Part shown: positions 1 to 7,457 of the stretch, in pieces | How the letters are laid out: each line of letters starts with the position of its first letter | Position numbering within the stretch: position 1 is the first letter of the stretch | Assembly (NCBI GenBank): GCA_946481605.1 | Contig: CAMLPA010000055.1 | Coordinates: 1 to 12,227 of the forward strand | Direction of reading: 5' to 3' | DNA: 12,227 bases | Source of the DNA: an uncultured Flavihumibacter sp. | Lineage (GTDB): Bacteria; Bacteroidota; Bacteroidia; Chitinophagales; Chitinophagaceae | Made by a program: the position numbers and the translations under genes | The notes under the pieces: generated by a model | Databases searched by the model: none | Told to the model about the DNA's origin: nothing | What the model saw: only the letters and a program-made list of their open reading frames with translations

Positions 1-200
1 GGTGCGCTTTGCCCTGGCATCCATCGTTGAAGCGAAACCCATTCAATGCATTTGAGGTGGCAAGTTAGGAATATATGACGGGTGTGGGCGCAAGGCTGTT
101 GTTATTTGGTTGTTATTTTGATAATTATCAACCGCTTATCGTATTCTTTCCCCGTGGTTCCTGTTTTTTCCCATATTTGCACATCACAAAAAGCCGTTTA
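1..200. other. Leader region upstream of the sigma factor gene, no assignable gene
   Basis: This stretch holds no gene I can support. Short open frames touch the left edge: two on the + strand ending at 55 and 68, and one on the - strand that could start at 42 or 24. All are under 25 codons here and none has a recognisable motif. The one structured element is an A/T-rich perfect palindrome at 118-131. The stretch probably holds the promoter and 5' untranslated region of the sigma factor gene, but I found no convincing Bacteroidota -33/-7 pair. Confidence 0.4.
118..131. promoter_or_regulatory. 14-bp perfect palindrome, possible operator
   Basis: TTGATAATTATCAA equals its own reverse complement. 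It lies about 70 bases upstream of the likely sigma factor start, where a regulator could bind. A perfect 14-bp palindrome is expected roughly once by chance in a window this size, so position is the main argument for it. No second copy was noticed. Confidence 0.2.
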
Positions 201-806
201 TTGCCAGATCATTTTTCATACGATGAGCGTACAACGTTACTGCAGATGGCAGATGGCGATGAAAAGGCTTTTCATCAGTTTTACCACCATTATTCAGCCC
301 TGCTTCAGCCCTTCTTAAAAAAATATACCCGGCAGGAAACTGATGTTGAAGAGATCATCCAGGAAACCTTTATCCGCGTTTGGGTGAACCGGGATCGTCT
401 TCCCGACATTGCGCATATTAAAGCGTGGATTTTCCGTATCGCTTCCAGGGTGTACCTTGATCACCTTTCGCGGCAGGTGAAGATGGCACAACGAAAGGAT
501 TTATATGGCGCCATTCTTTATGGATCGGGGGCGGCGGATCCGGAGGAACGAACGGCGCTTTCCGAGATCAGACTGAACATCCACAAAGCGGTGGCGCAGC
601 TTTCAGCGCAGAAAAAGAAGGTATTCCAGCTGAACCGGGAACTGGGCATGAAACCAGCGCAGATTGCTGAACAACTGAATATTCCCGTGGGAACGGTTAA
701 AAACCAGCTCTCCGCCGCATTAAAGGAAATACGGGAGCAACTCATTGCCGCCGGTCATGGCCCTGTCTTCCTGGTTTGTTTTTATACTTCCCTTTTTATT
801 TTTTAG
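201..806 (+). CDS. ECF-type RNA polymerase sigma-70 factor (Bacteroidota FecI-like expansion family)
   Basis: This is an extracytoplasmic-function sigma factor that would direct RNA polymerase to the downstream uptake operon. Numbering from a TTG start at 201 gives 201 residues. Sigma region 2 covers about residues 23-91 and includes the core-binding helix VEEIIQETFIRVW (49-61). Region 4, with its helix-turn-helix, covers about 126-178 and includes QIAEQLNIPVGTVKNQL (154-170). The frame is open back to an ATG at 75, but those extra 42 residues resemble no sigma N-terminus. The next ATG (246) would remove most of the lead-in before region 2. The TTG gives the short acidic lead-in usual for the family, so I prefer it. 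The protein ends in a hydrophobic tail (VFLVCFYTSLFIF), common in Bacteroidota ECF factors. The FecR gene follows 103 bases later, the standard sigma/anti-sigma arrangement. The family is clear; the start is uncertain. Confidence 0.9.
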   Translation: MPDHFSYDERTTLLQMADGDEKAFHQFYHHYSALLQPFLKKYTRQETDVEEIIQETFIRVWVNRDRLPDIAHIKAWIFRIASRVYLDHLSRQVKMAQRKDLYGAILYGSGAADPEERTALSEIRLNIHKAVAQLSAQKKKVFQLNRELGMKPAQIAEQLNIPVGTVKNQLSAALKEIREQLIAAGHGPVFLVCFYTSLFIF

Positions 807-909
807 AAAAAACTGTTTTGGGGCGTGACGTTTTTTTGCGAACACAGTCTTACTTAAATGTGTGGCGGAAAACCGTGACTGAATGGCTTTAACGCAACCC
901 CTCTAACTG
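807..909 (+). promoter_or_regulatory. Sigma/anti-sigma intergenic region, possible ECF-dependent promoter
   Basis: This 103-base gap contains a T7 run at 831-837, then GCGAAC, then GTCTTACTTAA. In my experience, gaps between Bacteroidota ECF and FecR genes often carry a T-run followed about 10-20 bases later by a GTC-containing element. That makes an autoregulated promoter plausible. Neither a -35 nor a -10 box can be fixed by eye. There is no terminator hairpin, so read-through from the sigma gene is also possible. Confidence 0.2.
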
Positions 910-2088
910 ATGGACCAAAACAGGATCAACTACTTGTTGAGACAATTCGCTTCCGGCGAAATAACGGCGACCGAATTGAATGAACTTGAAATAATTTGCG
1001 CCCTTCCCGACCAGGAAGCGCTGATGGCGCATATTTCCACCCTTATAGCGCAGGAAAGCACACAGGCGCCTCAAAACACTCAGCCTGCTTCCGAAAAGAT
1101 TTTCAACGAAGTAATTTCTTCCGACAAACCCGCAATAGGTCAAGTACGCCCTATCCGGCGTTACCGAATGTTCGCGGCAGCGGCAGTACTGCTGCTCATC
1201 GTTACAACCGGCGCTTACTTCTTCTTCCGGAAAGAGGAACAAAACAATACCATTGCGGAAAGCAAGCCCGTTAAACCAGAAAAGAACCCCGGTCGCAATA
1301 CCGCTGTGCTTACACTTGCCGACGGCTCAAAGATTGAACTGGATAGTGCAGGCAACGGGATCATCGCCACACAAGGTGCTACCAACGTACTCTTGCAACA
1401 AGGTCAGCTCGCCTACGATGCCCAACAGAATACTACTGAAAAATCAGTCGCCTACAATACCATTACCACGCCACGTGGCGGAGAATTCGCCATTACCCTC
1501 CCTGACGGTACAAAGGTTTGGCTGAATGCCGCTTCCTCCCTGCGATTCCCTACCGTGTTCACCGGGGGCAAAAGAAAGGTGGAACTTACCGGAGAAGCTT
1601 ACCTGGAAGTGGCTGAGGATAAAGCCCACCCATTTGAAGTACAGATCAGGGACGTGAACGTATCGGTACTCGGAACACAATTTAACATCATGGGCTACGA
1701 CGACGAACCCACGCTGGTTACCACACTGGTTTCAGGTTCCGTGAAAGTTGAAGCAGCCGGTAAATCTCCGCAAATGCTGGTACCCGGAGAACATGCTATT
1801 CTGAACCATACAAGCGGTTCACTTTCAGTAGAAAAAGCGGACATCGTGGAAGAAACAGCCTGGAAAAACGGACAAATCCATTTCAACGGCGCAAACATCA
1901 GGCAGATCATGCGGCAGGTATCCCGCTGGTATGATGCGGACATCGTTTTTAAAGGAAACGTGGCAGATCTTGATTTCACCTGTACCGTTTCAAGAAAAGA
2001 TAAATTATCGAAACTACTCGCCCTGCTCGAACTCACGGGCGCCGTGCATTTCACCATGGAAAACGGGAAAATCATTGTTCAACCATAA
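910..2088 (+). CDS. FecR-type anti-sigma factor with DUF4974-like C-terminus
   Basis: This inner-membrane anti-sigma regulator holds the neighbouring ECF factor inactive and receives a signal from the STN domain of the TonB-dependent transporter. The 392 residues comprise a cytosolic N-terminal part (1-85) that should bind sigma, one membrane span (about 87-107, AAAAVLLLIVTTGAYFFF, followed by RK), and a periplasmic part. The FecR domain runs from about 184 to 285, from TTPRGGEFAITLPDGTKVWLN to VSGSVKVE, and includes VLGTQFNI at 253-260. A DUF4974/STN-like domain occupies about 322-391, with FNGANIRQIMRQVSRWY near its start. The Gly-Thr at 255-256 matches the conserved pair where Pseudomonas FoxR-type proteins self-cleave, as I remember it; cleavage here is untested. 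Length and order are normal for Bacteroidota FecR. The start is firm because the N-terminus is family-typical. Confidence 0.95.
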   Translation: MDQNRINYLLRQFASGEITATELNELEIICALPDQEALMAHISTLIAQESTQAPQNTQPASEKIFNEVISSDKPAIGQVRPIRRYRMFAAAAVLLLIVTTGAYFFFRKEEQNNTIAESKPVKPEKNPGRNTAVLTLADGSKIELDSAGNGIIATQGATNVLLQQGQLAYDAQQNTTEKSVAYNTITTPRGGEFAITLPDGTKVWLNAASSLRFPTVFTGGKRKVELTGEAYLEVAEDKAHPFEVQIRDVNVSVLGTQFNIMGYDDEPTLVTTLVSGSVKVEAAGKSPQMLVPGEHAILNHTSGSLSVEKADIVEETAWKNGQIHFNGANIRQIMRQVSRWYDADIVFKGNVADLDFTCTVSRKDKLSKLLALLELTGAVHFTMENGKIIVQP

Positions 2089-2149
2089 AAAACTGAAAAC
2101 CAAAACAGATGAGCTAGTATAAGCCAACACACATGAGAAAATCCTAAAA

Positions 2150-2174
2150 GCCGGTAATGTGGCGCATTACCGGC
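2150..2174 (+). promoter_or_regulatory. Perfect 10-bp GC-rich hairpin in the susC leader
   Basis: GCCGGTAATG (2150-2159) pairs exactly with CATTACCGGC (2165-2174) around a five-base TGGCG loop. The hairpin lies in the 146-base gap between fecR and susC and ends 60 bases before the susC ATG. The sequence after it (AAGCTGGATCG) has no T-tract, so it is not an intrinsic terminator. It may be a leader RNA structure affecting stability, processing or expression of the transporter mRNA, or a dyad protein-binding site at the DNA level. Confidence 0.55.
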
Positions 2175-2234
2175 AAGCTGGATCGACATTCGCAATTAAG
2201 ATTCGGAAAACGTCAAAACCAACACTCCAAAAGT

Positions 2235-5200
2235 ATGAAAATTACTGCTTACGGGAGCGTCCCCCTCATGCGCGGACGGTTCCCGGCCAAAACGTTATTG
2301 ATTATGAGACTGCTTTTTTTGTTGACGACAGTGGCCACGCTTCATGCTTCCGCAGGCGGATGGGCACAGCACGTTACCATCCATCAAAAAAACGTGAAGC
2401 TGGAAAAAGTGTTCCTGGACATGCGCCGGCAAACAGGCTTCCAGTTTGTGTACAATGTACAGATGCTGCAAGCCGCTGAACGGGTGAGCATCTCCGTTAC
2501 CAACACCCCACTGGAAACAGCCCTGAAGCAATGCCTGGCAGGACAACCGCTTACGTACACGATCGTGGACAGTACCGTGGTGATTAAGCCGGGGAAAACC
2601 ACCACGCCGGTTAAAACAATGTCAGCCATAGCTGAAAACATCGGCATTACAGGCGTGGTGAAGAGTTCGGAAGGTGTACCACTGCAAGGCGTGTCCGTCA
2701 TCATCAGAGGAACTGCCACAGGAACATCCACCGATGCAACGGGAAAATTCAGCTTAAAAAATGTTCCGGTGAACGCCACGCTAGTATTCAGCATCATTGG
2801 CTATAACGATAAAGAAGTAAAGGTTTCCGCCACCAACACCTCGCTGAACGTGGTGATGCAGGAAGCAGAAAATAAAATGAAAGAAGTGGTGGTAACCGGT
2901 TACCAGAACATCGACCGGAAACTGTTTACCGGCGCTTCCACCAAAGTAAACGCCAAAGATGCGGAGCGAAGCGGTGTTCCCGATATCTCCCGGATGCTGG
3001 AAGGACAGGTGGCGGGCGTAACCGTGCAGAACGTGTCCGGCACCTTCGGCGCAGCCCCCAAAATACGTGTACGTGGGGCCACGTCCCTCACAGGGGAGAA
3101 CAAACCCCTTTGGGTAGTGGATGGTATCATCCTGGAAGATGTGGTGAATATTTCGAACGAAGCGCTGTCTACCGGAGACGCTAACACGCTGATCGGCTCC
3201 TCTGTGGCCGGTATCAACCCGGACGATATTGAGTCGTTCACCATCCTGAAAGATGCCGCCGCCACCGCCATGTATGGCGCACGGGCCATGAACGGTGTGA
3301 TTGTGGTGAACACTAAAAAAGGAAGAAACACCAACGGTAAACCCCAGATCAATTATTCCGGCACGTTCACTACTTACCTGAAACCCACTTACAACCAGTT
3401 CGATATCATGAACTCCGCCGACCAGCTCTCCGTATTGCTGGAACTGGAAAACAAAGGGTATTACAACCACAGTGGTGTGTCCAGAGGTAAAGACGGCGGC
3501 CTCTTTTATAAGATGTACAACATGATGTACGACTATGATGAGGCTACAGACTCCTACGCTTTGAAGAACACCCTTGAAGACAGGATGAATTTCCTCGAAA
3601 GGTACGCGAAAGCCAATACCGACTGGTTTGACGTGCTGTTCAAAAACTCTCTTTTGCAGGAACACTCCATCAGCATCAACTCCGGTTCTCCCAACTCCCA
3701 AACCTACTTCTCCACCTCTATGATGAAGGACAACGGGATGACCATGGGCGACAATGTAAGCAGGTACACCGCCAAGTTCCGCAACAACTTTAAAATGAGC
3801 GAGAAGTTCCGCGGCGAAGTACTGGTGAACGGCTCCGTAAGAGACCAGCGTACACCAGGAACGCTCACGCGCAACTCCGATCCGGTGTACGGGGTGTATT
3901 CCCGCGATTTCGACATCAACCCCTATTCTTACGCCCTCAATACAAGTCGGCTGATGACCGCTTACGATGAGAACGGGGAACTGGAATACTTCGTGAGGAA
4001 TTACGCGCCTTTCAACATCATCAACGAACTGAGCACCAACTACCTTACCCTGAAAGGCCTTGATCTCCAGGTGCAGGGAGGGATCAAATATAAACTGCTG
4101 CCCAAGCTGGAATACTCCATAGACGGTGCTTTCCGCTATGCCAACACCACCCGGGAACATTATGTGCTGGAGGGCTCCAACATGGCGGAATCTTTCCGTG
4201 CCGATTACGACGCTACCATCGCCGCAGGCAACATCAACCTCTATGTTGATCCGGACAATATCAATTCCCTGCCCGTAGTAGTATTGCCAGAAGGCGGTTT
4301 CTTCAACACCACATTAGATAACCTGAGAAACTATTACTTCAGGCAAAACCTGGAATACGACAATACCTTCAATGATGTACACCGGTTCAACTTCTTCGGC
4401 TCTATGGAACTCAGAAGTACCGACCGGCGCAATTCCAGCTACGAAGGCATCGGCTACCAGTTTGAAAATGGCGGACTGGTGAACCCCAACTACCGCTTCT
4501 TCAAAAAAATGATTGAAGGTGGAGACCCCTACTTCGGTATGTCGTACGGAAAAGACCGCTTCGCGGCATTCATGGGACGCGCAGCTTATTCCTTTGATGG
4601 GAAATACAGCCTGAATGCTACCGCACGTTACGACGGCTCCAACAAAATGGGCAAATCCAAAGTAGCAAGGTGGTTGCCTACCTGGAACGTATCCGGCGCA
4701 TGGCATATCGACAATGAAAAATTCTACAGCAACGCTATTGCACGCGTACTATCCGGCGCCACCCTGCGCGGTACGTATGGCATGACCGCCAGCATCGGTA
4801 ACGCACGCAACTCTTCTGTGGTATTCTACAACCAGGTCACCTATCGCCCGTATGACAATGAGCGGGAGTCAGGCATCTTCCTGAGCGGACTTGAAAACTC
4901 CGAACTCACCTGGGAAAAAATGTACGAACTGAACATTGGAGCGGACCTCGCACTGTTCAACAAAATAGACCTCACCCTGGATTGGTACAAAAGGAATTCT
5001 TTCGACCTGATCGGTAGCCTGAACACCTCGGGCATTGGTGGGCAGTTTGTAAAGACCGCCAATTACGCGGATATGATTGCACGCGGTTTTGAGTTCACCA
5101 TCGCAGGCAACCCGGTGAACAATGCACAAGGCTTCCGCTGGAGAACGCAGTTCAACTTCTCCATCAACAAAAATGAGATCACCAACCTCGATATCAACCC

Positions 5201-5945
5201 CAACATCTGGGCCAACGCGAGGGCTGAAGGCGGTATGCGTGTAGGTTACGCCCAGCGCGGACTTTATTCGATTCCCTTTGCTGGGTTAGATCCTGAATAT
5301 GGTTATCCCGTCTACAATTCAACAGCCGGCGCAGGCACCACCACCTACGTGCGGCTCCAGGATTCAGACGACGACTACCTGGTTTACCATGGGCCTACCG
5401 ATGCTACTTTCGCAGGAGGCTTCTACAACAATTTCTCCTACAAAAACTTCTCACTTTCCACATTGGTAACCTTCTCCGCAGGCAACTGGATCCGTTTACA
5501 ACCGGCATTCTCCGCCGCCTATTCGGATATGTACACTATGTCGAAACGCATGAACGACAGGTGGCTCACACCAGGAGATGAAAAGATCACGGACATCCCA
5601 TCACTGCTGGGCATTTACCACGTCTCCAATGCAGTAATGAATGACGCCACGGGCACACTGGTGAGCGGCGTATATCCTTACAACGCCTACAACTATTCCA
5701 CACAGGCCGTGGCAAAAGGAGATTTCATCCGGTTGAAAAGGATCGCCATCGACTACCAGATTCCTGCGAAATTGCTCGCCCGCCTGAAAGTGCGGAGCGC
5801 ACAACTCTCGCTGGTGGGCAACAACATCGCCCTGCTGTATTCAGATAAAAATCTGTATGGCGCCGATCCGGAATTCTTCAACAACGGCGGTGTGGCGATG
5901 CCAATTCCCAAACAATACACCATGGCCATCAAACTTGGATTCTAA
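2235..5945 (+). CDS. SusC/RagA-family TonB-dependent outer-membrane transporter with N-terminal STN signalling domain
   Basis: This outer-membrane beta-barrel imports a ligand captured by its SusD partner, using TonB energy, and probably also signals to FecR. From the ATG at 2235 it has 1236 residues. They comprise a signal peptide (about 1-45, hydrophobic 20-40), an STN domain (about 46-118), a carboxypeptidase-regulatory-like domain (about 137-210), a TonB-box-like KEVVVTGYQ (216-224), a plug domain (about 226-363, with LEGQVAGV, IRVRGATSL, DDIESFTILKDAAATAMYGAR), and then the barrel, ending in the aromatic-terminal MAIKLGF. The frame is open to an ATG at 2157, but that codon lies inside a hairpin. 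Starting at 2235 gives the family-like basic lead, then KTLLIMRLLFLL. The STN domain puts it in the transducer subclass that pairs with ECF/FecR. The susD gene follows after 37 bases. The substrate cannot be read from the sequence. Confidence 0.97.
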   Translation: MKITAYGSVPLMRGRFPAKTLLIMRLLFLLTTVATLHASAGGWAQHVTIHQKNVKLEKVFLDMRRQTGFQFVYNVQMLQAAERVSISVTNTPLETALKQCLAGQPLTYTIVDSTVVIKPGKTTTPVKTMSAIAENIGITGVVKSSEGVPLQGVSVIIRGTATGTSTDATGKFSLKNVPVNATLVFSIIGYNDKEVKVSATNTSLNVVMQEAENKMKEVVVTGYQNIDRKLFTGASTKVNAKDAERSGVPDISRMLEGQVAGVTVQNVSGTFGAAPKIRVRGATSLTGENKPLWVVDGIILEDVVNISNEALSTGDANTLIGSSVAGINPDDIESFTILKDAAATAMYGARAMNGVIVVNTKKGRNTNGKPQINYSGTFTTYLKPTYNQFDIMNSADQLSVLLELENKGYYNHSGVSRGKDGGLFYKMYNMMYDYDEATDSYALKNTLEDRMNFLERYAKANTDWFDVLFKNSLLQEHSISINSGSPNSQTYFSTSMMKDNGMTMGDNVSRYTAKFRNNFKMSEKFRGEVLVNGSVRDQRTPGTLTRNSDPVYGVYSRDFDINPYSYALNTSRLMTAYDENGELEYFVRNYAPFNIINELSTNYLTLKGLDLQVQGGIKYKLLPKLEYSIDGAFRYANTTREHYVLEGSNMAESFRADYDATIAAGNINLYVDPDNINSLPVVVLPEGGFFNTTLDNLRNYYFRQNLEYDNTFNDVHRFNFFGSMELRSTDRRNSSYEGIGYQFENGGLVNPNYRFFKKMIEGGDPYFGMSYGKDRFAAFMGRAAYSFDGKYSLNATARYDGSNKMGKSKVARWLPTWNVSGAWHIDNEKFYSNAIARVLSGATLRGTYGMTASIGNARNSSVVFYNQVTYRPYDNERESGIFLSGLENSELTWEKMYELNIGADLALFNKIDLTLDWYKRNSFDLIGSLNTSGIGGQFVKTANYADMIARGFEFTIAGNPVNNAQGFRWRTQFNFSINKNEITNLDINPNIWANARAEGGMRVGYAQRGLYSIPFAGLDPEYGYPVYNSTAGAGTTTYVRLQDSDDDYLVYHGPTDATFAGGFYNNFSYKNFSLSTLVTFSAGNWIRLQPAFSAAYSDMYTMSKRMNDRWLTPGDEKITDIPSLLGIYHVSNAVMNDATGTLVSGVYPYNAYNYSTQAVAKGDFIRLKRIAIDYQIPAKLLARLKVRSAQLSLVGNNIALLYSDKNLYGADPEFFNNGGVAMPIPKQYTMAIKLGF

Positions 5946-5982
5946 CCGGAAGCCACCAACTTCCTAAAACTGATTGTACAAG

Positions 5983-7455
5983 ATGAAAAGAAACATCATA
6001 CTATATAGCCTGCTGTGCATCGGAACACTGTTCAGTTCCTGCAGCAAATACCTGGAGGAAAACCCGGACAACAGGGCGGAGATCACGAGTGTTGAAAAAG
6101 TAGCGGGCCTGTTGGTTTCCGCTTACCCACAACGGCATTACCTGTTCACCGAAACGGCTTCTGATAACTCGGAAGACAGAACAGCGCCGCTTTCCGGCAA
6201 TCAATCGCAACCTTATGTAGACCTTTATTTCTGGCGCGATCCAACCGGCTCGGGCAACAGCACTCCCGCGGAATACTGGAACGCGTGCTACGCCGCCATC
6301 GCAGCGGCCAACCACGCCCTGAAGGCGATTGAGGAAAACAATTTCGGTAGCAAAGCGCTTCCATACAAAGGAGAGGCACTCATCGCAAGAGCCTATTCCC
6401 ACCACATGCTGGTAACACTTTTCGCGGAAGCTTATGAAAGAGGCGGCGCCAACAGCGGCATGGGCGTTCCTTATGTTACCGAACCCGAAACCGTTGTTTT
6501 TAAAGCATACGACCGGGGAACAGTGCAGGGTGTGTACGAAAAAATTGAACAGGACCTTACTGAAGGATTACAACTGCTGAAAGGCGGAGCGTGGAAAGTA
6601 CCGAAGTACCATTTTAACCCGCAGGCCGCCAATGCCTTCGCCGCCAGGTTCTACCTGTTTAAGGGTGAGTGGGACAAAGTGATCCAGTACGCTTCCGCTA
6701 TTCTTCCTGAGAACAATTTTTATGACAACCTCCGCCAATATGCGGGCAACATGTACAACCTCACCAGCGATGAGCACCGCCAGGTGTACACCAAAGCGGA
6801 AAGTCCTTTCAACCTGCTGCTGGCCAATACCTACTCCGTTTACCATCGCAGCACGGGAGCAGGTGCCAACAGGTACGGTTTTGGAGAGCAGGTGAAGAAC
6901 CATTACGCCGCCACCAGCGTATTCGGCGCTCCCTTCAGAACAAAATTATTTCAGTGGGGTCCCCCAAATTACAACCCGGGGAAATATGTGGAATACTTCC
7001 ATTATACCAATGTGGCGCAAGGCACCGGACTTCCCTACATCATGATGCCATTGTTTACTGTTGATGAGGCATTAATGAACAGGGCCGAAGCCTATATTCA
7101 GAAAGGAGATCTGACTAACGCCATCAATGACCTGAATGAATTCGGACGGTCAAGGATCGTTGGTTTCAGCATGGGCGCTCACGGATTGAGCACAGAAAAA
7201 GCGCAGACCTATACCGGGCTCACCGACCCCAAAGAAGCGCTGATGGCCGCCCTGCTGGATTCCAAAAAGAAAGCCTTCATCCTGGAAGGTATCCGCTGGA
7301 TGGACATTCTCCGCCACAAAATGACCGTGAAGCACAACCATATTGATGCTTCGGGAACGGAAACGTTCCAGGAACTTCCTCATGGCGATAAAAGAAGAAT
7401 GTTCCAACTGCCCGTGGAAGTAAAACTATCCGGTTTACCATTAAATCCCCGCTAA
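5983..7455 (+). CDS. SusD/RagB-family nutrient-binding outer-membrane lipoprotein
   Basis: This is the surface lid that captures ligand for the SusC transporter. From the ATG at 5983 it has 490 residues; a TTG three codons upstream is less likely. The signal sequence ends in a lipobox, FSSC, with the acylated cysteine at residue 20. The following SKYLEENPD is the acidic stretch typical of surface-exported SusD proteins. The helical TPR-like core is visible in YWNACYAAIAAANHAL (98-113) and GEALIARAYSHHMLVTLFAEAY (130-151). A second signature lies further on, VDEALMNRAEAYIQKGDLTNAINDLNEF without its last residues. The C-terminus shows the family ending, with GIRWMDILRH, then FQLPVEVKLSG and a final LNPR. 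Length is typical. It is translated 37 bases after SusC and ends 2 bases before the metallohydrolase gene, so it is clearly in the operon. Confidence 0.96.
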   Translation: MKRNIILYSLLCIGTLFSSCSKYLEENPDNRAEITSVEKVAGLLVSAYPQRHYLFTETASDNSEDRTAPLSGNQSQPYVDLYFWRDPTGSGNSTPAEYWNACYAAIAAANHALKAIEENNFGSKALPYKGEALIARAYSHHMLVTLFAEAYERGGANSGMGVPYVTEPETVVFKAYDRGTVQGVYEKIEQDLTEGLQLLKGGAWKVPKYHFNPQAANAFAARFYLFKGEWDKVIQYASAILPENNFYDNLRQYAGNMYNLTSDEHRQVYTKAESPFNLLLANTYSVYHRSTGAGANRYGFGEQVKNHYAATSVFGAPFRTKLFQWGPPNYNPGKYVEYFHYTNVAQGTGLPYIMMPLFTVDEALMNRAEAYIQKGDLTNAINDLNEFGRSRIVGFSMGAHGLSTEKAQTYTGLTDPKEALMAALLDSKKKAFILEGIRWMDILRHKMTVKHNHIDASGTETFQELPHGDKRRMFQLPVEVKLSGLPLNPR

Positions 7456-7457
7456 TC

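Noticed and set aside
2..68. Possible 3' ends of a + strand gene at the left edge (frames ending at 55 or 68), or a - strand start at 42 or 24
   Set aside because: All are too short to show a motif, and two + frames are equally open, so neither can be chosen.
2180..2214. GGATC ... CGTC pair before susC as an ECF-type -35/-10 promoter
   Set aside because: The spacing of 26 bases is far from the roughly 16-17 expected, and both elements are short enough to arise by chance.
2781..4160. Long - strand open frame (459 codons) antisense to the SusC gene
   Set aside because: Its translation is low-complexity, rich in Val, Gly and His, and resembles no family. It is the complement of a well-supported coding frame.
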